Shown here: positions 17,019-27,382 of the stretch, one piece after another
How the letters are laid out: the number at the start of each line of letters is the position of its first letter
How positions within the stretch are numbered: the stretch's first letter is position 1
Origin: an uncultured Caulobacterales bacterium
Lineage (GTDB): Bacteria > Pseudomonadota > Alphaproteobacteria > Caulobacterales > Maricaulaceae
Length of the DNA stretch: 64,000 bases
Direction: 5' to 3'
Assembly: GCA_937929915.1 (NCBI GenBank)
Contig: CALFUN010000003.1
Span: 115,882 to 179,881 of the forward strand
Translations under genes and position numbers: made by a program
Notes under the pieces: model-generated
What the model was told of the DNA's origin: nothing
The model's database searches: none
Seen by the model: only the letters and a program-made list of their open reading frames with translations

Positions 17019-19346
17019 ATGGGATCATATCAGTCAACATTTACAATTAAACGTCTTTGGATATTCCTTGCGCTAAGTGTCGTCATTATGTTTTCAACGC
17101 TTCTTTGGATGGGGCGCGAGATATATCAAGTTGCCCCGCCCATACCCAATGCTGTGGTAACATCGTCAGGCGATTCATTATACACCAAAGACAATATCCA
17201 AAACGGTCAAAATATCTGGCAATCTACAGGCGGGATGCAACAAGGTTCCATATGGGGACATGGCAGCTATGTCGCACCTGATTGGAGTGCTGATTGGCTC
17301 CAACGCGAATCCTTAATTTTATTAGATGAAATACGCCGCAATATGCGTCTTCCTAATCTGGAAAAAGAGATAGCAGAACAAGCACACCTCGCCGCGCTGC
17401 GCAGTGAAATGCGTAGCAATACATATAATCCAGACACGGGCATCATCACCGTAAGCCTTGGCAGAGCTTTAGCGATTCGCGGCGTACAATCCCATTATGA
17501 TAAATTATTCAGAGCCCAAGGTGAGGAATATTTAAAGTTAAGACAAGACTACGCCATGCCCCTCCATGCTGTTTTAACACCAGAAGAAACGCATGATTTA
17601 TCAGCCTTTATCTTTTGGACATCGTGGAGTGCTTCAACACAGCGCCCCGGCAAGAACATTACCTATACAAGTAATTGGCCGCACGAGCCTCTGGTTGGAA
17701 ATACACCAACACCCTCCACATTACTCTGGAGCATTGTATCTTTTATTCTATTGCTCGCGGGCATTGGTGCGATTGTTTGGTATTATGCCAAGCAATATGA
17801 TATTTGGCGTGACGATATAGAACCTGAAAACGGCCTTGCGAAAACTGACTTTATTGACACGGCGACGATCACCCCATCAATGAAAGCTGTTGCAAAATAT
17901 TTTTGGCTCATTACGGCCCTATTTTGTGCGCAAGTTTTGTTAGGTATATTGACAGCACATTACGCCGTTGAAGGCCAAGGTCTTTATGGATTACCATTTG
18001 TAGATTATTTGCCATATTCCGTATCCCGAACTTGACACACGCAACTTGCCGTATATTGGATTGCGACCACATGGCTTGCGACAGGCCTATATATCGCACC
18101 ACTTATTTCGGGCAAAGATCCAAAATTCCAAGTTTTCGGAGTGAACTTTATTTTTGGCAGCCTGTTTCTCATCGTTATAGGCTCATTCATCGGAGAATGG
18201 AGCGCCATTCATAGATTCATAGAAAATATGCAGGTGAATTTCTGGTTCGGACATCAAGGCTATGAATATGTTGACCTTGGGCGTTTCTGGCAAATCTTTC
18301 TGCTTATTGGACTGCTTCTATGGGTTATTTTGGTGCTGCGGGCTTTATATCCTGCCCTGACGGAAAAAGTGCTGGGAACATCTATGTTTTCGCCCAATTC
18401 TCGTAAACATTTATTGCTGCTATTGGCTATAGCTACAATCTGTATTGGGTTATTATATGGTGCAGGATTAATGTGGGGGCAACACACCCATATTTCCGTC
18501 ATGAATTATTGGAGATGGTGGATTGTCCATCTTTGGGTTGAAGGCGTCTTTGAAGTTTTCGCTACAACATTGTTATCTGTGCTGTTTATTCATATGGGGT
18601 TGCTGCGTGTGCGCACGGCAATTACAATGATCCTATTTGCCACAATTATCTTTTTAATTGGCGGAGTTCTGGGAACCTTTCACCATTTATATTTTAGCGG
18701 AACGCCCACATCCGTTATTGCAATCGGCGCAACTTTTTCAGCTCTAGAGGTCGTCCCGCTCGTAGTTATTGGTTTCGAAGTCTATAATCACTCAAAAATC
18801 GAGCAACAAACGGAGTGGGAGAAAAACTATCACTGGCCCTTTATGTTTTTCGGAGCCGTGATGTTTTGGAACCTTGTCGGCGCAGGCATATTTGGCTTTA
18901 TGGTAAATCCGCCTATTGCGCTTTATTATATGCAAGGCATGAACCTAACAGCTAACCACGCCCATACATCTTTATTCGGTGTTTATGGCATGTTAGCGAT
19001 TGGCCTTATCCTTTATTGTATGAGAGGGCTGACGGATTTGGAAAATTGGAATAATAAATTACTCAAAATAAGTTTTTGGACGTTAAATATTGGCCTTGGC
19101 ATGATGGCCTTTTTATCCTTATTGCCCCAAGGAATTTTGCAAACAATCGCTAGCGTTAATCACAGCTATGCCTATGCGCGCTCGGCTGAATTTATCCATT
19201 CACCAATTATGGAGGGATTAGTTTGGATGCGCGTTCCGGGTGATGTTGTATTTAGTGTCGGCGTCTTTAGTTTTGCAGCTTTTGTGTATCAAGCTTTTCG
19301 CAAGAGCGCGGCAAAATCTAAGGCACTCCGTAAGGTAGACGTTTAA
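17019..19346 (+). pseudogene. norZ: Quinol-dependent NO reductase (NorZ/qNor), interrupted by in-frame TGA
   Basis: The reading frame from 17019 to 19346 (775 codons) encodes a full-length quinol-type NO reductase, which reduces 2 NO to N2O. The N-terminal part has the fused cytochrome-like periplasmic domain (GQNIWQSTGGMQQGSIWGHGSYVAPDWSADWL). The catalytic NorB part has HLWVEGVFEV, GTFHHLYFSGTP and ANHAHTSLFGVYG with the metal-ligand histidines. The frame is broken only by a TGA at 18033-18035, codon 339, exactly where the family has Trp in R-T-W-H-T-Q-L-A; both flanks remain in the same frame and look fully conserved. A TGG-to-TGA change, sequencing error, or readthrough would explain this. 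Ribosome binding site GGGGGAG precedes the ATG. Confidence 0.9.
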
Positions 19347-19619
19347 ACATCCCGTTTCTGTTGTACGGGGGCGGCGTCTTTAGCAACATCCATTACTTAA
19401 GTCTTGAACCTGAAAATCTCTGTTCATTACTGAGCAGCCCATGATTTTTCTAAAAAACCACTCTGCCGCAAAGATCGTTGGAGCCGTCTGTGTTCAGACA
19501 AGATTATGATACCCGACGCTTCATTATATAGTTTGAGGCTTCTTTATTATAAAACTCGTTTAAATTGCCTGTCTGATTCATAATATCTGCAACAGGCCGA
19601 AGGCCTATTTACGAATAAA

Positions 19620-20318
19620 ATGCGAGTCACCATGAAAAAAAATGCTGAATTTGACCTACGCGCGAGCGTTATGAATCAAGATAATGAATGGCTGCCCTCA
19701 CCAATGCCGGGCGTGCATAGAAAAATGCTAGACCGTATTGGCGATGAAGTCGCGCGCGCGACAACGATTGTTCGCTATGCCCCCGGCAGTCAGTTTTCTG
19801 CACACACACATACAGGCGGCGAAGAATTTATTGTCTTAGAGGGCGTATTTCAAGATCAATCTGGAGACTTCCCAGTCGGCAGTTATGTGCGCAATCCGCC
19901 AGAATCCTCTCATACCCCCAGCTCAAAACCCGGCTGCGTTATCTTTGTCAAGCTCTGGCAATTTGATATGGAAGACAGAACATCTGTTCACTTAAATATG
20001 AATGACCTTGAGCTATCACCTGACACAACGCGCCCTGGTGTTAAAACGGGAGCTATATATTCTGACCATAGAGAAGATGTGCGTCTTGAAGCTTGGGACT
20101 CTGGCACAACAACAACGATTGAGACAGATGGCGGAGCAGAGATTTTAATTTTATCTGGTTCATTATCTGAAAACGGCGAAACATTACAGCAGCATGATTG
20201 GTTACGCCTGCCCGATGGTTACACAGCCGTACTGAAAGCTGGCGAAGCCGGCGTTAAAATCTGGGTAAAAACAGGACACTTAAAATATGTGATCGACCCT
20301 GCTGATTTACTCCATTAG
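19620..20318 (+). CDS. Double-cupin protein, ChrR-like
   Basis: A 232-residue protein with two cupin folds. The first has the metal-binding motif in GSQFSAHTHTGGEEFIVLEGVFQD, followed by GSYVRNPPESSHTPSS; the second half (from about residue 140) is degenerate and lacks the His pair. It resembles the cupin half of ChrR anti-sigma factors without the zinc-binding N-terminal domain. An alternative start at 19632 (MKKNAEF) is equally likely, as neither has a strong ribosome binding site. It sits two bases upstream of the amine oxidase gene. Confidence 0.75.
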   Translation: MRVTMKKNAEFDLRASVMNQDNEWLPSPMPGVHRKMLDRIGDEVARATTIVRYAPGSQFSAHTHTGGEEFIVLEGVFQDQSGDFPVGSYVRNPPESSHTPSSKPGCVIFVKLWQFDMEDRTSVHLNMNDLELSPDTTRPGVKTGAIYSDHREDVRLEAWDSGTTTTIETDGGAEILILSGSLSENGETLQQHDWLRLPDGYTAVLKAGEAGVKIWVKTGHLKYVIDPADLLH

Positions 20319-20320
20319 GC

Positions 20321-21388
20321 ATGTCATCTGATGTCCTCATTATTGGCGCTGGCATAAGTGGTTTGTCAGCAGCAAAATATTTACACGCCCAAAACCGAAG
20401 TTTTAAAATCATTGAAGCTCGCGAGCGTATAGGCGGCCGAATTTATAGTATTCAATGCGGGCAAGCTTACCTTGATGCGGGGCCAGCTTGGGTCTGGCCA
20501 CGTTATCAACCTGAAATCCGCAAGCTGATAACGCAGTATAAAATCGACACGCTTGCGCAATATGAAGATGGCGATTTTCTCCTCGAACGCGCCCATGAAA
20601 CACGGCGCGGTGCATTTCCTAACCGTTATGATGATGCCTTACGGCTCAAAGACGGCATGCAAGCGCTCACCACGGCAATCGCAGCTGATCTGCCCGAAGA
20701 TAGTCTTGAGCTAAAACAGGCTGTAAATTCCGTCAAAATTGCCGAGGATATTACACTCAAGACAACCGCAAATACCTCATTTTCGGCAAAAGCGCTTGTC
20801 TCTACTATCCCCGGGCCATTGCTACAGAATTGTAAATTCACGCCTGCTTTGCCAAATACGTTGACAGAAGCTTTAGAATGTTGGCCCACATGGATGGCCG
20901 CCCACGCCAAAGTCCTTATATGTTATGAGCGCCCCTTTTGGCGTGATGACGGCCTGTCTGGGTCTGCGGTTAGCCATGTCGGGCCGCTGCTTGAAATTGC
21001 AGATCAAAGTGATGATGCGAAAGGTCTATACGCATTATTCGCCTTTATAGCCTGGCCATGTACAGTTCGCCAAGCTCGCGCAGATAATTTGGAACAAGAC
21101 TGCATAGATCATCTGGTCAGGCTATTTGGCCCAGACGCCGCAACCCCGAAACATGTGCATATACAGGATTGGGCGCAAGAAAAATTCACGGCCGCGGAAA
21201 ATGACCTTATCGAAACACGCTCTCACCCCCCTTATGGCGAACCGCTTCTTAGCCAAGGTTGGTTTGACAATCGTGTATTTTTTGCAGGCACTGAAACAAG
21301 CGCCGAGCATGGCGGCCTTATAGAAGGCGCCATTGTCGCGGGCCAACGCGCAGCCAGACAAGCGATTAATAGCTTAGAGGAACGATAG
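20321..21388 (+). CDS. FAD-dependent amine oxidase
   Basis: A 355-residue flavoprotein of the monoamine oxidase family. The N-terminal dinucleotide motif is VLIIGAGISGLSAAKYL with E in IIEARERIGGRI, and the C-terminal FAD motif is FFAGTETSAEHGGLIEGAIVAGQRAA. It is shorter than typical MAO (about 450), mainly in the substrate domain. Co-transcribed with the preceding cupin gene (two-base gap). The substrate amine is unknown. Confidence 0.87.
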   Translation: MSSDVLIIGAGISGLSAAKYLHAQNRSFKIIEARERIGGRIYSIQCGQAYLDAGPAWVWPRYQPEIRKLITQYKIDTLAQYEDGDFLLERAHETRRGAFPNRYDDALRLKDGMQALTTAIAADLPEDSLELKQAVNSVKIAEDITLKTTANTSFSAKALVSTIPGPLLQNCKFTPALPNTLTEALECWPTWMAAHAKVLICYERPFWRDDGLSGSAVSHVGPLLEIADQSDDAKGLYALFAFIAWPCTVRQARADNLEQDCIDHLVRLFGPDAATPKHVHIQDWAQEKFTAAENDLIETRSHPPYGEPLLSQGWFDNRVFFAGTETSAEHGGLIEGAIVAGQRAARQAINSLEER

Positions 21389-21460
21389 CGCCGTAGCCTC
21401 TTTATTTTATTTACGCCGTTCTACGAATAGCTCGAACAAATCTCGCCTTACACTCCCAAA

Positions 21461-21497
21461 ATAAAAGCCATGACCGAAATTCGGCCATGACTTTTAT
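21461..21497. terminator. Bidirectional terminator hairpin
   Basis: ATAAAAGCCATGACCGAA and TTCGGCCATGACTTTTAT form an 18-bp stem with two non-Watson-Crick positions, with A/T runs inside both ends. It lies between the convergent amine oxidase and hydrolase genes and can end both transcripts. Confidence 0.8.
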
Positions 21498-21514
21498 GCG
21501 CCCATTAAACGAAT

Positions 21515-22465
21515 TTATTTTTTCACGCGCTTGGATAGGAAACTATCAATCTTATCTGCAATAAGCTCGACATCCTCTTCGAGCGCAAAATGCCCCGTAT
21601 CCAGAATATTATAATCTAAATCTTTCACATCACGCTTAAATGGCTCGGCGCCAGATTCTGGGAAAAACGCGTCATTTTTTGCCCAAACGAGTAAGACAGG
21701 CGGCTGATATGTTTTTAAGTAATTCTGCCATTGAGGATATTGAGCGACATTATTACGGTAATCATAAAACAGCCCCAGTTGCATGTCATATTGTCCTGGT
21801 CGCGATAAAGCCTGATAATCTAGCAGCCAATTATCTGGCAAGATAGCCTCTGAATTACGTGTGCCGTGCGTATATTGCCATTTAAGCCCCCCCAGTCCAA
21901 ACACATTACTGGCTATGGTTTGTTCTAATGCCTTATTACCTCGCCCAGTTTCCCAGAGCTTCATAATCGGCGCCCATGTCTCTTTATTTAACCCCGCTTC
22001 GTAAAGATTGCCATTTTGAATAATGAGCGATTCTACGCGTTTTGGATGTTTGGTCGCAATTCGCATACCCACAGGGGCGCCATAATCATGTAAGAAAAGG
22101 GAGTATTTTTTAATACCCTTTTGCTTGAGGAATTTATCGATCGTACCCGCAATTTTATCAAAGGAATATTCATAAGCCTCTGGAGATGGAAAATCACTTG
22201 CACCGAAACCTGGGTAATCAGGTGCAATCAAATGATATTCGTCACTTAATTCCGCAATTAGCTCCCGGTATTGATGCGATGAACTTGGAAAGCCATGCAG
22301 TAAAACCAATGTCGGATTATCTGGATTACCCGCCTCGCGGTAGAATATCTTAACATCATCGACCTTTTCATACCCATATATAGGCGGGGCGGCGGTAGCG
22401 ATACTATTAACCGAAACGGTCATAAGTAAAGCACAACATGCCATTTTCAAACTCGATTTAAACAT
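21515..22465 (-). CDS. Exported alpha/beta hydrolase, dehalogenase/epoxide hydrolase type
   Basis: A 316-residue alpha/beta hydrolase with a signal peptide (MFKSSLKMACCALLMTVSVNSIATAA), so periplasmic. The oxyanion motif is HGFPSSSHQYR, the nucleophile is an Asp in LFLHDYGAPVGM (as in haloalkane dehalogenases and epoxide hydrolases rather than Ser esterases), the acid lies in VWAKNDAFFPE and the His in DTGHFALEED. All catalytic residues are present. Substrate unknown. Confidence 0.87.
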   Translation of the reverse strand: MFKSSLKMACCALLMTVSVNSIATAAPPIYGYEKVDDVKIFYREAGNPDNPTLVLLHGFPSSSHQYRELIAELSDEYHLIAPDYPGFGASDFPSPEAYEYSFDKIAGTIDKFLKQKGIKKYSLFLHDYGAPVGMRIATKHPKRVESLIIQNGNLYEAGLNKETWAPIMKLWETGRGNKALEQTIASNVFGLGGLKWQYTHGTRNSEAILPDNWLLDYQALSRPGQYDMQLGLFYDYRNNVAQYPQWQNYLKTYQPPVLLVWAKNDAFFPESGAEPFKRDVKDLDYNILDTGHFALEEDVELIADKIDSFLSKRVKK

Positions 22466-22766
22466 AGACCCGCTCCGTGGTTATGGGGTGTTTTTTTGAA
22501 AGGCTAACATCATAACCATTACTTTGCCTTAGAATGAATAGGCTTTGGGATGAATATGTTGCGCCATGCTAAAACTCTATACGCAGCCTAACTTAGATAT
22601 ATTCCAAACAATCGGGCTTATCATCTTTTTGCGAATATCATGAGGACTGAGCGCCTCGTATCGAGCTAAGGTTTTAGAGATAATTTTGCCTGCAGCCAAT
22701 TTTAACGTGGGCGGACGTCAGCACGCACATAGCAACGCTTTAAACCTTAAAAAACAAATAGAACGG
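22466..22766. other. 301-bp spacer, no feature seen
   Basis: Between two leftward genes. It should hold the hydrolase promoter; no gene, strong inverted repeat or terminator was recognised. Confidence 0.5.
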
Positions 22767-25025
22767 TTATTCTTCGTCCAATAGAAAATCTGGCACATCG
22801 GAATAACGTGCCCGCAAGATTTTTGCACGTGCATCCATGCGTTGATACTCTTTCGTATATTCAGGATGGTCTTTCAGGGCTAAAAACACAGGTGTTTTGA
22901 GAATATCTATAAAAATCAATTCCTCATCATTCGCCTGCTTTAACAATGACATAGCCCCATCCATATCACCTTGCAGGATATGGAATCCTATTCCGCCAAT
23001 ATATTCTGGAGACACCTGATAGTCGGTGTCTTTATAACCTTCAAAAAATGTGATAAGTTTATCTAGAGTTTTTTCAGCAAGCGGATCATTATGCTTCCGT
23101 AAAACATCGACCTCAACAATAACTCTAATAAGATCTGTCAAAGCTATTTTGTAGTCATCTTGATATAAGTTTGTCGTAGTTTGACGTTTTTTGATATAAT
23201 TATATAAAGGCTCACTCTCCCCCATAACGTAATGCACTTGTAGAGTCGCATAATATTCAGGTAAAGTCGCTGTATATCGCTTAATTAATGCTTCATCTCC
23301 ATCAAGTGCGGCAGCATAGGCCCGCAGCGTATCAATAGGGGCATATTGTAAAGCAATTTTATAATTCCCTAAACGTTTGTGAAATTGAAAAAGGTTATAC
23401 TTTGCCGAATAACTACCAGGCTGCTCCGCTAAAACATCATTTAAAAGAATAACCGCTTGCTCCATATCCATTGAATAAAGCAGGATACGCGCTAAGGCCG
23501 TTTTGGCAATGACACTATCTGGGTTCCAACGGACATTACGGTTGGCGATCGTATTGGCAGAAGCTATATCGTTTGACTGAAAATGAGCCCAGCTTAAACC
23601 CGCCATAATTTCAGGAGAAACAGGATCAATTTTCAAAGCATCTTCATAGGCCGCAATTTCTGCTTCCGGAAGCCCTGAATCAATAAATGCATAGGCCCGT
23701 TCTTTATAGGCGAGTGCGTAATTTGGATTGGCTGCGATTGCACGGTCAAATAAACTAACGGCTTGCTCAAAATTATAATCTTCCCCGTCAACAGGCAATA
23801 ACATTCCTTCGGCCGTTAAGGCTTCAGGCGTGTTTGGGCCTAGAACTTTCATTTGCCGTACAATTTTTTTCATTTCAGGCACGCTAACATCAATAGAAAA
23901 CCCCGCATATATCCAGCCTGCCCAATAGCTATCAAACAAGCGCGCATAGCCGGGCATATATTCGGGTTCATTCGCAATCACATCTCGGAACAATTTTATC
24001 GCTTGTTCAATGTCTTTTTTGCTGCCTTTTTCTAGAAGTTCTTGACCTTCAGAAAACCGCGCATATGATTCAGCCGAAATTATTGTCGGTGAAAAAGAAC
24101 TGGCCGACGCCCCCATAACATTGGCGACATTTAATGAGACATTTTTTGCAACATTAATCTGTGCTTGCCGAATATCCGTTGTTAAAACAGGGACATCATA
24201 GCGCTTGGCCCATAGCACATTTTCATTCTCGGATTCGATAAGTTGAACCGATACTGATAATACGCCGTCATGCAATTCACATATATTCTCAACGCGGTAA
24301 TCAATCTGTAACGCCTCTATCAATTCAGACGAAGAGAGGTCTTTTCGGCCCAGTGAAAAAGACGCTTGGCGCGAAACAACATTCATACCTTGCACAGCCC
24401 CCAAGAAAGAAATCGTTTCTTCCGCAACACCCACAGAAAACTTGGTCGTATCCAATGTTGGATCTTCAAATTTTGCGGGAAAAACAGCGATGGAGCGCCG
24501 GTTAATAGGCCTTTCGCTATCAGTGACATCGTTTGAAACCACTTTTGGTGGGTTCACAGAAGTCGTTTGATTAAAATGGTAGCCAATGAGAAATACGCTC
24601 ACTGCCCCAATAAATAAGATAGCGATTAAGCTTTTATTATGAAGGCCATATTTTGCGGCCTCAACATTATCGTCAGCTTTATCCTCATTTTTTTCAACTA
24701 GAAGCGGGCAAACTTCCATTGTTTCAACGGCCCCAACAAATTTGAAGCCTTGATGAGTATAGGTTTTGATAAATTTTTGGCGTTTTCCATCATCGCCAAT
24801 GACTTTACGCGCAGAGCGAATACGGCTGTCGACCGCGCTTTGAGAAATGTTGCGTCCCTGCCAGACATATTCGACAATATCGTCGCGTGACACCATTTCT
24901 CCGTGGCGGCTAACGAGCAATTCAAGTAAAGATAAAACCTGAGGCTCAACCTTTACTCTTACACCGTTATTGCGAAGTACAGCACGCTGAATATCGAGCT
25001 GATATGTGTCAAATTCAAATATCAT
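22767..25025 (-). CDS. ToxR/CadC-type membrane regulator with TPR repeats
   Basis: A 752-residue protein. Residues 1-100 are an OmpR-type winged helix (FDTYQLDIQRAVLRNNGVRVKVEPQVLSLLELLV, SQSAVDSRIRSARKVIGDDG, FIKTYTHQGFKFVG). One membrane span follows near 128-148 (LIAILFIGAVSVFLIGYHF). The periplasmic part holds a TolB-like segment (RRSIAVFPAKFEDP) and about ten TPR-like helices (from about 330 to 730). Such CadC-like proteins bind DNA from the membrane. The divergent exported cysteine hydrolase gene, with a large dyad between them, is a likely target. Confidence 0.88.
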   Translation of the reverse strand: MIFEFDTYQLDIQRAVLRNNGVRVKVEPQVLSLLELLVSRHGEMVSRDDIVEYVWQGRNISQSAVDSRIRSARKVIGDDGKRQKFIKTYTHQGFKFVGAVETMEVCPLLVEKNEDKADDNVEAAKYGLHNKSLIAILFIGAVSVFLIGYHFNQTTSVNPPKVVSNDVTDSERPINRRSIAVFPAKFEDPTLDTTKFSVGVAEETISFLGAVQGMNVVSRQASFSLGRKDLSSSELIEALQIDYRVENICELHDGVLSVSVQLIESENENVLWAKRYDVPVLTTDIRQAQINVAKNVSLNVANVMGASASSFSPTIISAESYARFSEGQELLEKGSKKDIEQAIKLFRDVIANEPEYMPGYARLFDSYWAGWIYAGFSIDVSVPEMKKIVRQMKVLGPNTPEALTAEGMLLPVDGEDYNFEQAVSLFDRAIAANPNYALAYKERAYAFIDSGLPEAEIAAYEDALKIDPVSPEIMAGLSWAHFQSNDIASANTIANRNVRWNPDSVIAKTALARILLYSMDMEQAVILLNDVLAEQPGSYSAKYNLFQFHKRLGNYKIALQYAPIDTLRAYAAALDGDEALIKRYTATLPEYYATLQVHYVMGESEPLYNYIKKRQTTTNLYQDDYKIALTDLIRVIVEVDVLRKHNDPLAEKTLDKLITFFEGYKDTDYQVSPEYIGGIGFHILQGDMDGAMSLLKQANDEELIFIDILKTPVFLALKDHPEYTKEYQRMDARAKILRARYSDVPDFLLDEE

Positions 25026-25330
25026 AAATCAACTGATACTCACGCAACACCGTAGATAACTCTGTTTTTCCATATACATTAAAAACACCCATAAGAATCA
25101 TGTAACACAGTTACCTGTATAGTTTTTACATAATCTTGCACTATTTCATAAAACATGTCGATTCTTTACACGATAACACAAAAATACCCCCTCAGACACA
25201 TATATAGCTCTATTTTGACCTGTAGAATAGGACATTTTGTCTTGTTTTTCCAAGGAATATGACTGCAGTCAAAAATAAATACTTAAAATATTTATATAAA
25301 AATTATTAAATAACAGTGTCTTAACACCTG

Positions 25331-25374
25331 TAGAATTCTGCAGAACACTGCATGCAGCATTCTGGACTATTCTA
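25331..25374. promoter_or_regulatory. 44-bp imperfect dyad, candidate operator
   Basis: In the AT-rich 479-bp divergent spacer (25026-25504) a dyad is centred on TGCATGCA at 25349-25356. The flanks contain the mirrored elements CAGAA/TTCTG and TAGAAT/ATTCTA; about 13 of 18 positions in each arm pair. A related CTGTAGAATAGGAC element lies about 110 bases upstream, near 25219. It lies 130 bases before the cysteine hydrolase start and may bind the ToxR-like regulator or the AraC regulator encoded next door. Nothing else was seen in the spacer. Confidence 0.5.
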
Positions 25375-25504
25375 GGTTTGAAATAGCAATTAAATAAGCG
25401 GTAGTTTCCATCAACAACAAAAAAATTCATGTGCAGACTAGGAACGGCTCACAAACAGACAAGAGCTATCATATCAAACAGCACAGAACACGGAGACTAT
25501 AAAA

Positions 25505-26347
25505 TTGACCAACACTAATAAAATACAAAGTAGCAAAATTGGATTGGCCGCAATTATAGCCTTCACCTTATCTACATCTGCATGTGCCGAAAATCAAACA
25601 CCTAAAACAGCGGCCACGACTGCAAAAAACAACATCCAAGTCGCCGCCGCCATGACACCACCTCTTAATGATGGCCTTCCCAATCCAGGCATGCAAATAG
25701 AGCCAGGCAATACAGCCGTTGTTATCACAGACCCCCAGAATGACTTTCTATCTCCAGAGGGTGTAACATGGGGCGTTGTTGGCAAAAGCGTTACAACGAA
25801 CGGAACCGTTAAAAATCTTGAAGCTCTTTTCAAAACGGCCGGTGAATTGGATATGCCCGTTTTCGTATCCCCTCATTACTATTTCGCGCATGATCACCGC
25901 TGGAAATTTGAAGGCGCGCTTGAAACCCTTATGCATTCAATCAATATGTTTGACCGCAATGGTCAGTTAAATTTGGCCAATTTTGAAGGATCAGGTGCCG
26001 ATTGGTTAGACCTTTACAAGCCTTATATTACGAACGGTAAAACAGTCGTAACAAGCCCGCACAAGGTCTATGGCCCAGAGACAAATGACCTTGTGTTGCA
26101 GCTACGCAAAGCTGGAATTTCAAAAGTTATTCTCGCTGGCATGTCATCTAACCTTTGCACCGAATCGCATATGCGCGAGCTCATTGAGCAAGGCTTCGAA
26201 GTTCAAGTTGTGACGGATGCCACTGCAGGCGCGATTACAGAACATTATGATGGCTACGCATCTTCCTTAGTGAATTTTCGTTTCATAGCCAGTCAAATTG
26301 ACACGACCCAAAACACTGTCGCTGCCATGAGGCTTGCCTATAAATAA
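25505..26347 (+). CDS. Exported isochorismatase-family cysteine hydrolase (copy 1)
   Basis: A 280-residue isochorismatase-like hydrolase. The start is TTG at 25505, supported by GGAGA eight bases upstream. The N-terminal hydrophobic stretch ending in TSAC suggests a signal peptide or lipoprotein (the lipobox is weak). Catalytic residues are Asp in VVITDPQNDFLSP, Lys in SPHKVYG and Cys in MSSNLCTESHMRELIEQGFEV. The 47121 gene encodes a close paralogue. The substrate is unknown; an exported member is unusual for a family of mostly cytoplasmic enzymes. An AraC regulator gene follows 75 bases downstream. Confidence 0.87.
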   Translation: MTNTNKIQSSKIGLAAIIAFTLSTSACAENQTPKTAATTAKNNIQVAAAMTPPLNDGLPNPGMQIEPGNTAVVITDPQNDFLSPEGVTWGVVGKSVTTNGTVKNLEALFKTAGELDMPVFVSPHYYFAHDHRWKFEGALETLMHSINMFDRNGQLNLANFEGSGADWLDLYKPYITNGKTVVTSPHKVYGPETNDLVLQLRKAGISKVILAGMSSNLCTESHMRELIEQGFEVQVVTDATAGAITEHYDGYASSLVNFRFIASQIDTTQNTVAAMRLAYK

Positions 26348-26422
26348 CATAACAGACCTACCGTGTTTAACGGCCACCTTCCCCCCCACTAGCCCGCCTA
26401 CCAACCCCTATGGAGAGACATT

Positions 26423-27358
26423 ATGCAGCCCGTCATTATCAGTAATTTAGATGTAGAGCCGTCGTCATTTTCAACGCCGCCCGTCAAAAGAATCCCTATG
26501 CTAAAAGCAGTCCCCCCTGTCTCTTTGGTGAACAATATTTCAAATTTAAAACGCGAAACACAAAAAGTGATGATCCGTGTCTTTGAAGGGGATAAAGAAC
26601 CCGATCAAAAATTCTTCACAGATGGATATGACAAGCTTATCATTCCATTTTCACAACTCGAGCTTATATATTCTACGCTTGGGAACCCAGCCAAACTCAA
26701 ACTGTCTCCAGGTCAAGCCTTCTTTATTCCAGCAACAGATGCCAATATCGTTCTAAGTTTAATTTCAGGAGATGAATATTTAATTGTCGATATTTGCAGC
26801 AAGTTGAGACATTCACTTTGCGACGTAAATGATACCGCCATGCTACGTATGATGGCGCGCGCAACATTGCTCTGCAATACGCAACATCTATTATCCTTTG
26901 CCCAAACAGCTCGGCGGTTGATGATGTCTTCAATGCCAAAACAAGAGCGCACCGTAGAAGCTCTGGGCATTATCGCCGTAACAGAAGCGCTTATCGGCAT
27001 CAAAGATCGCGCCAAGCAAAGCGCAACATTAACAGCCGCGAAGATAGAAAAAGTCGATAATTACGTGCGTGACAATATCGAAAGAAATTTATGCTTACAG
27101 GAATTGGCCGAGATTTGCGGATTATCAACGCATTACTTTGCACGCTCGTTCAAATCCGCGACAGGGAAAACACCTTACCAGTATATCCTTGATCGGCGCA
27201 TAGCCCTGGCTCGGCGTCTATTGGCAGATACGCAAGCCTCGATTGCGAGCATAGCTTATGATGTTGGATTTTCCTCACAGTCTCATATGACCGATTTATT
27301 TCGTAAAATCTTAGGCACCACACCAGGTCGTTACAGAACGGACAGAAAAAAAGCCTAA
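26423..27358 (+). CDS. AraC-family transcriptional regulator
   Basis: A 311-residue regulator with a variable N-terminal sensing part and a C-terminal double helix-turn-helix of about 100 residues (LCLQELAEICGLSTHYFARSFKSATGKTPYQYILDRRIALARRLL, IASIAYDVGFSSQSHMTDLFRKILGTTPGRYR). It lies just downstream of the exported cysteine hydrolase and probably regulates it. It is similar in layout to the two other AraC proteins at 44453 and 45518. Confidence 0.92.
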   Translation: MQPVIISNLDVEPSSFSTPPVKRIPMLKAVPPVSLVNNISNLKRETQKVMIRVFEGDKEPDQKFFTDGYDKLIIPFSQLELIYSTLGNPAKLKLSPGQAFFIPATDANIVLSLISGDEYLIVDICSKLRHSLCDVNDTAMLRMMARATLLCNTQHLLSFAQTARRLMMSSMPKQERTVEALGIIAVTEALIGIKDRAKQSATLTAAKIEKVDNYVRDNIERNLCLQELAEICGLSTHYFARSFKSATGKTPYQYILDRRIALARRLLADTQASIASIAYDVGFSSQSHMTDLFRKILGTTPGRYRTDRKKA

Positions 27359-27382
27359 AGCCCGCAAAACATTATACATCAT

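Noticed and set aside
18033-18035. Selenocysteine or recoded TGA in norZ
   Set aside because: No selenocysteine-type structure follows, the family residue is Trp, and TGA is used as a normal stop by many genes here (for example ccmC and ccmF).
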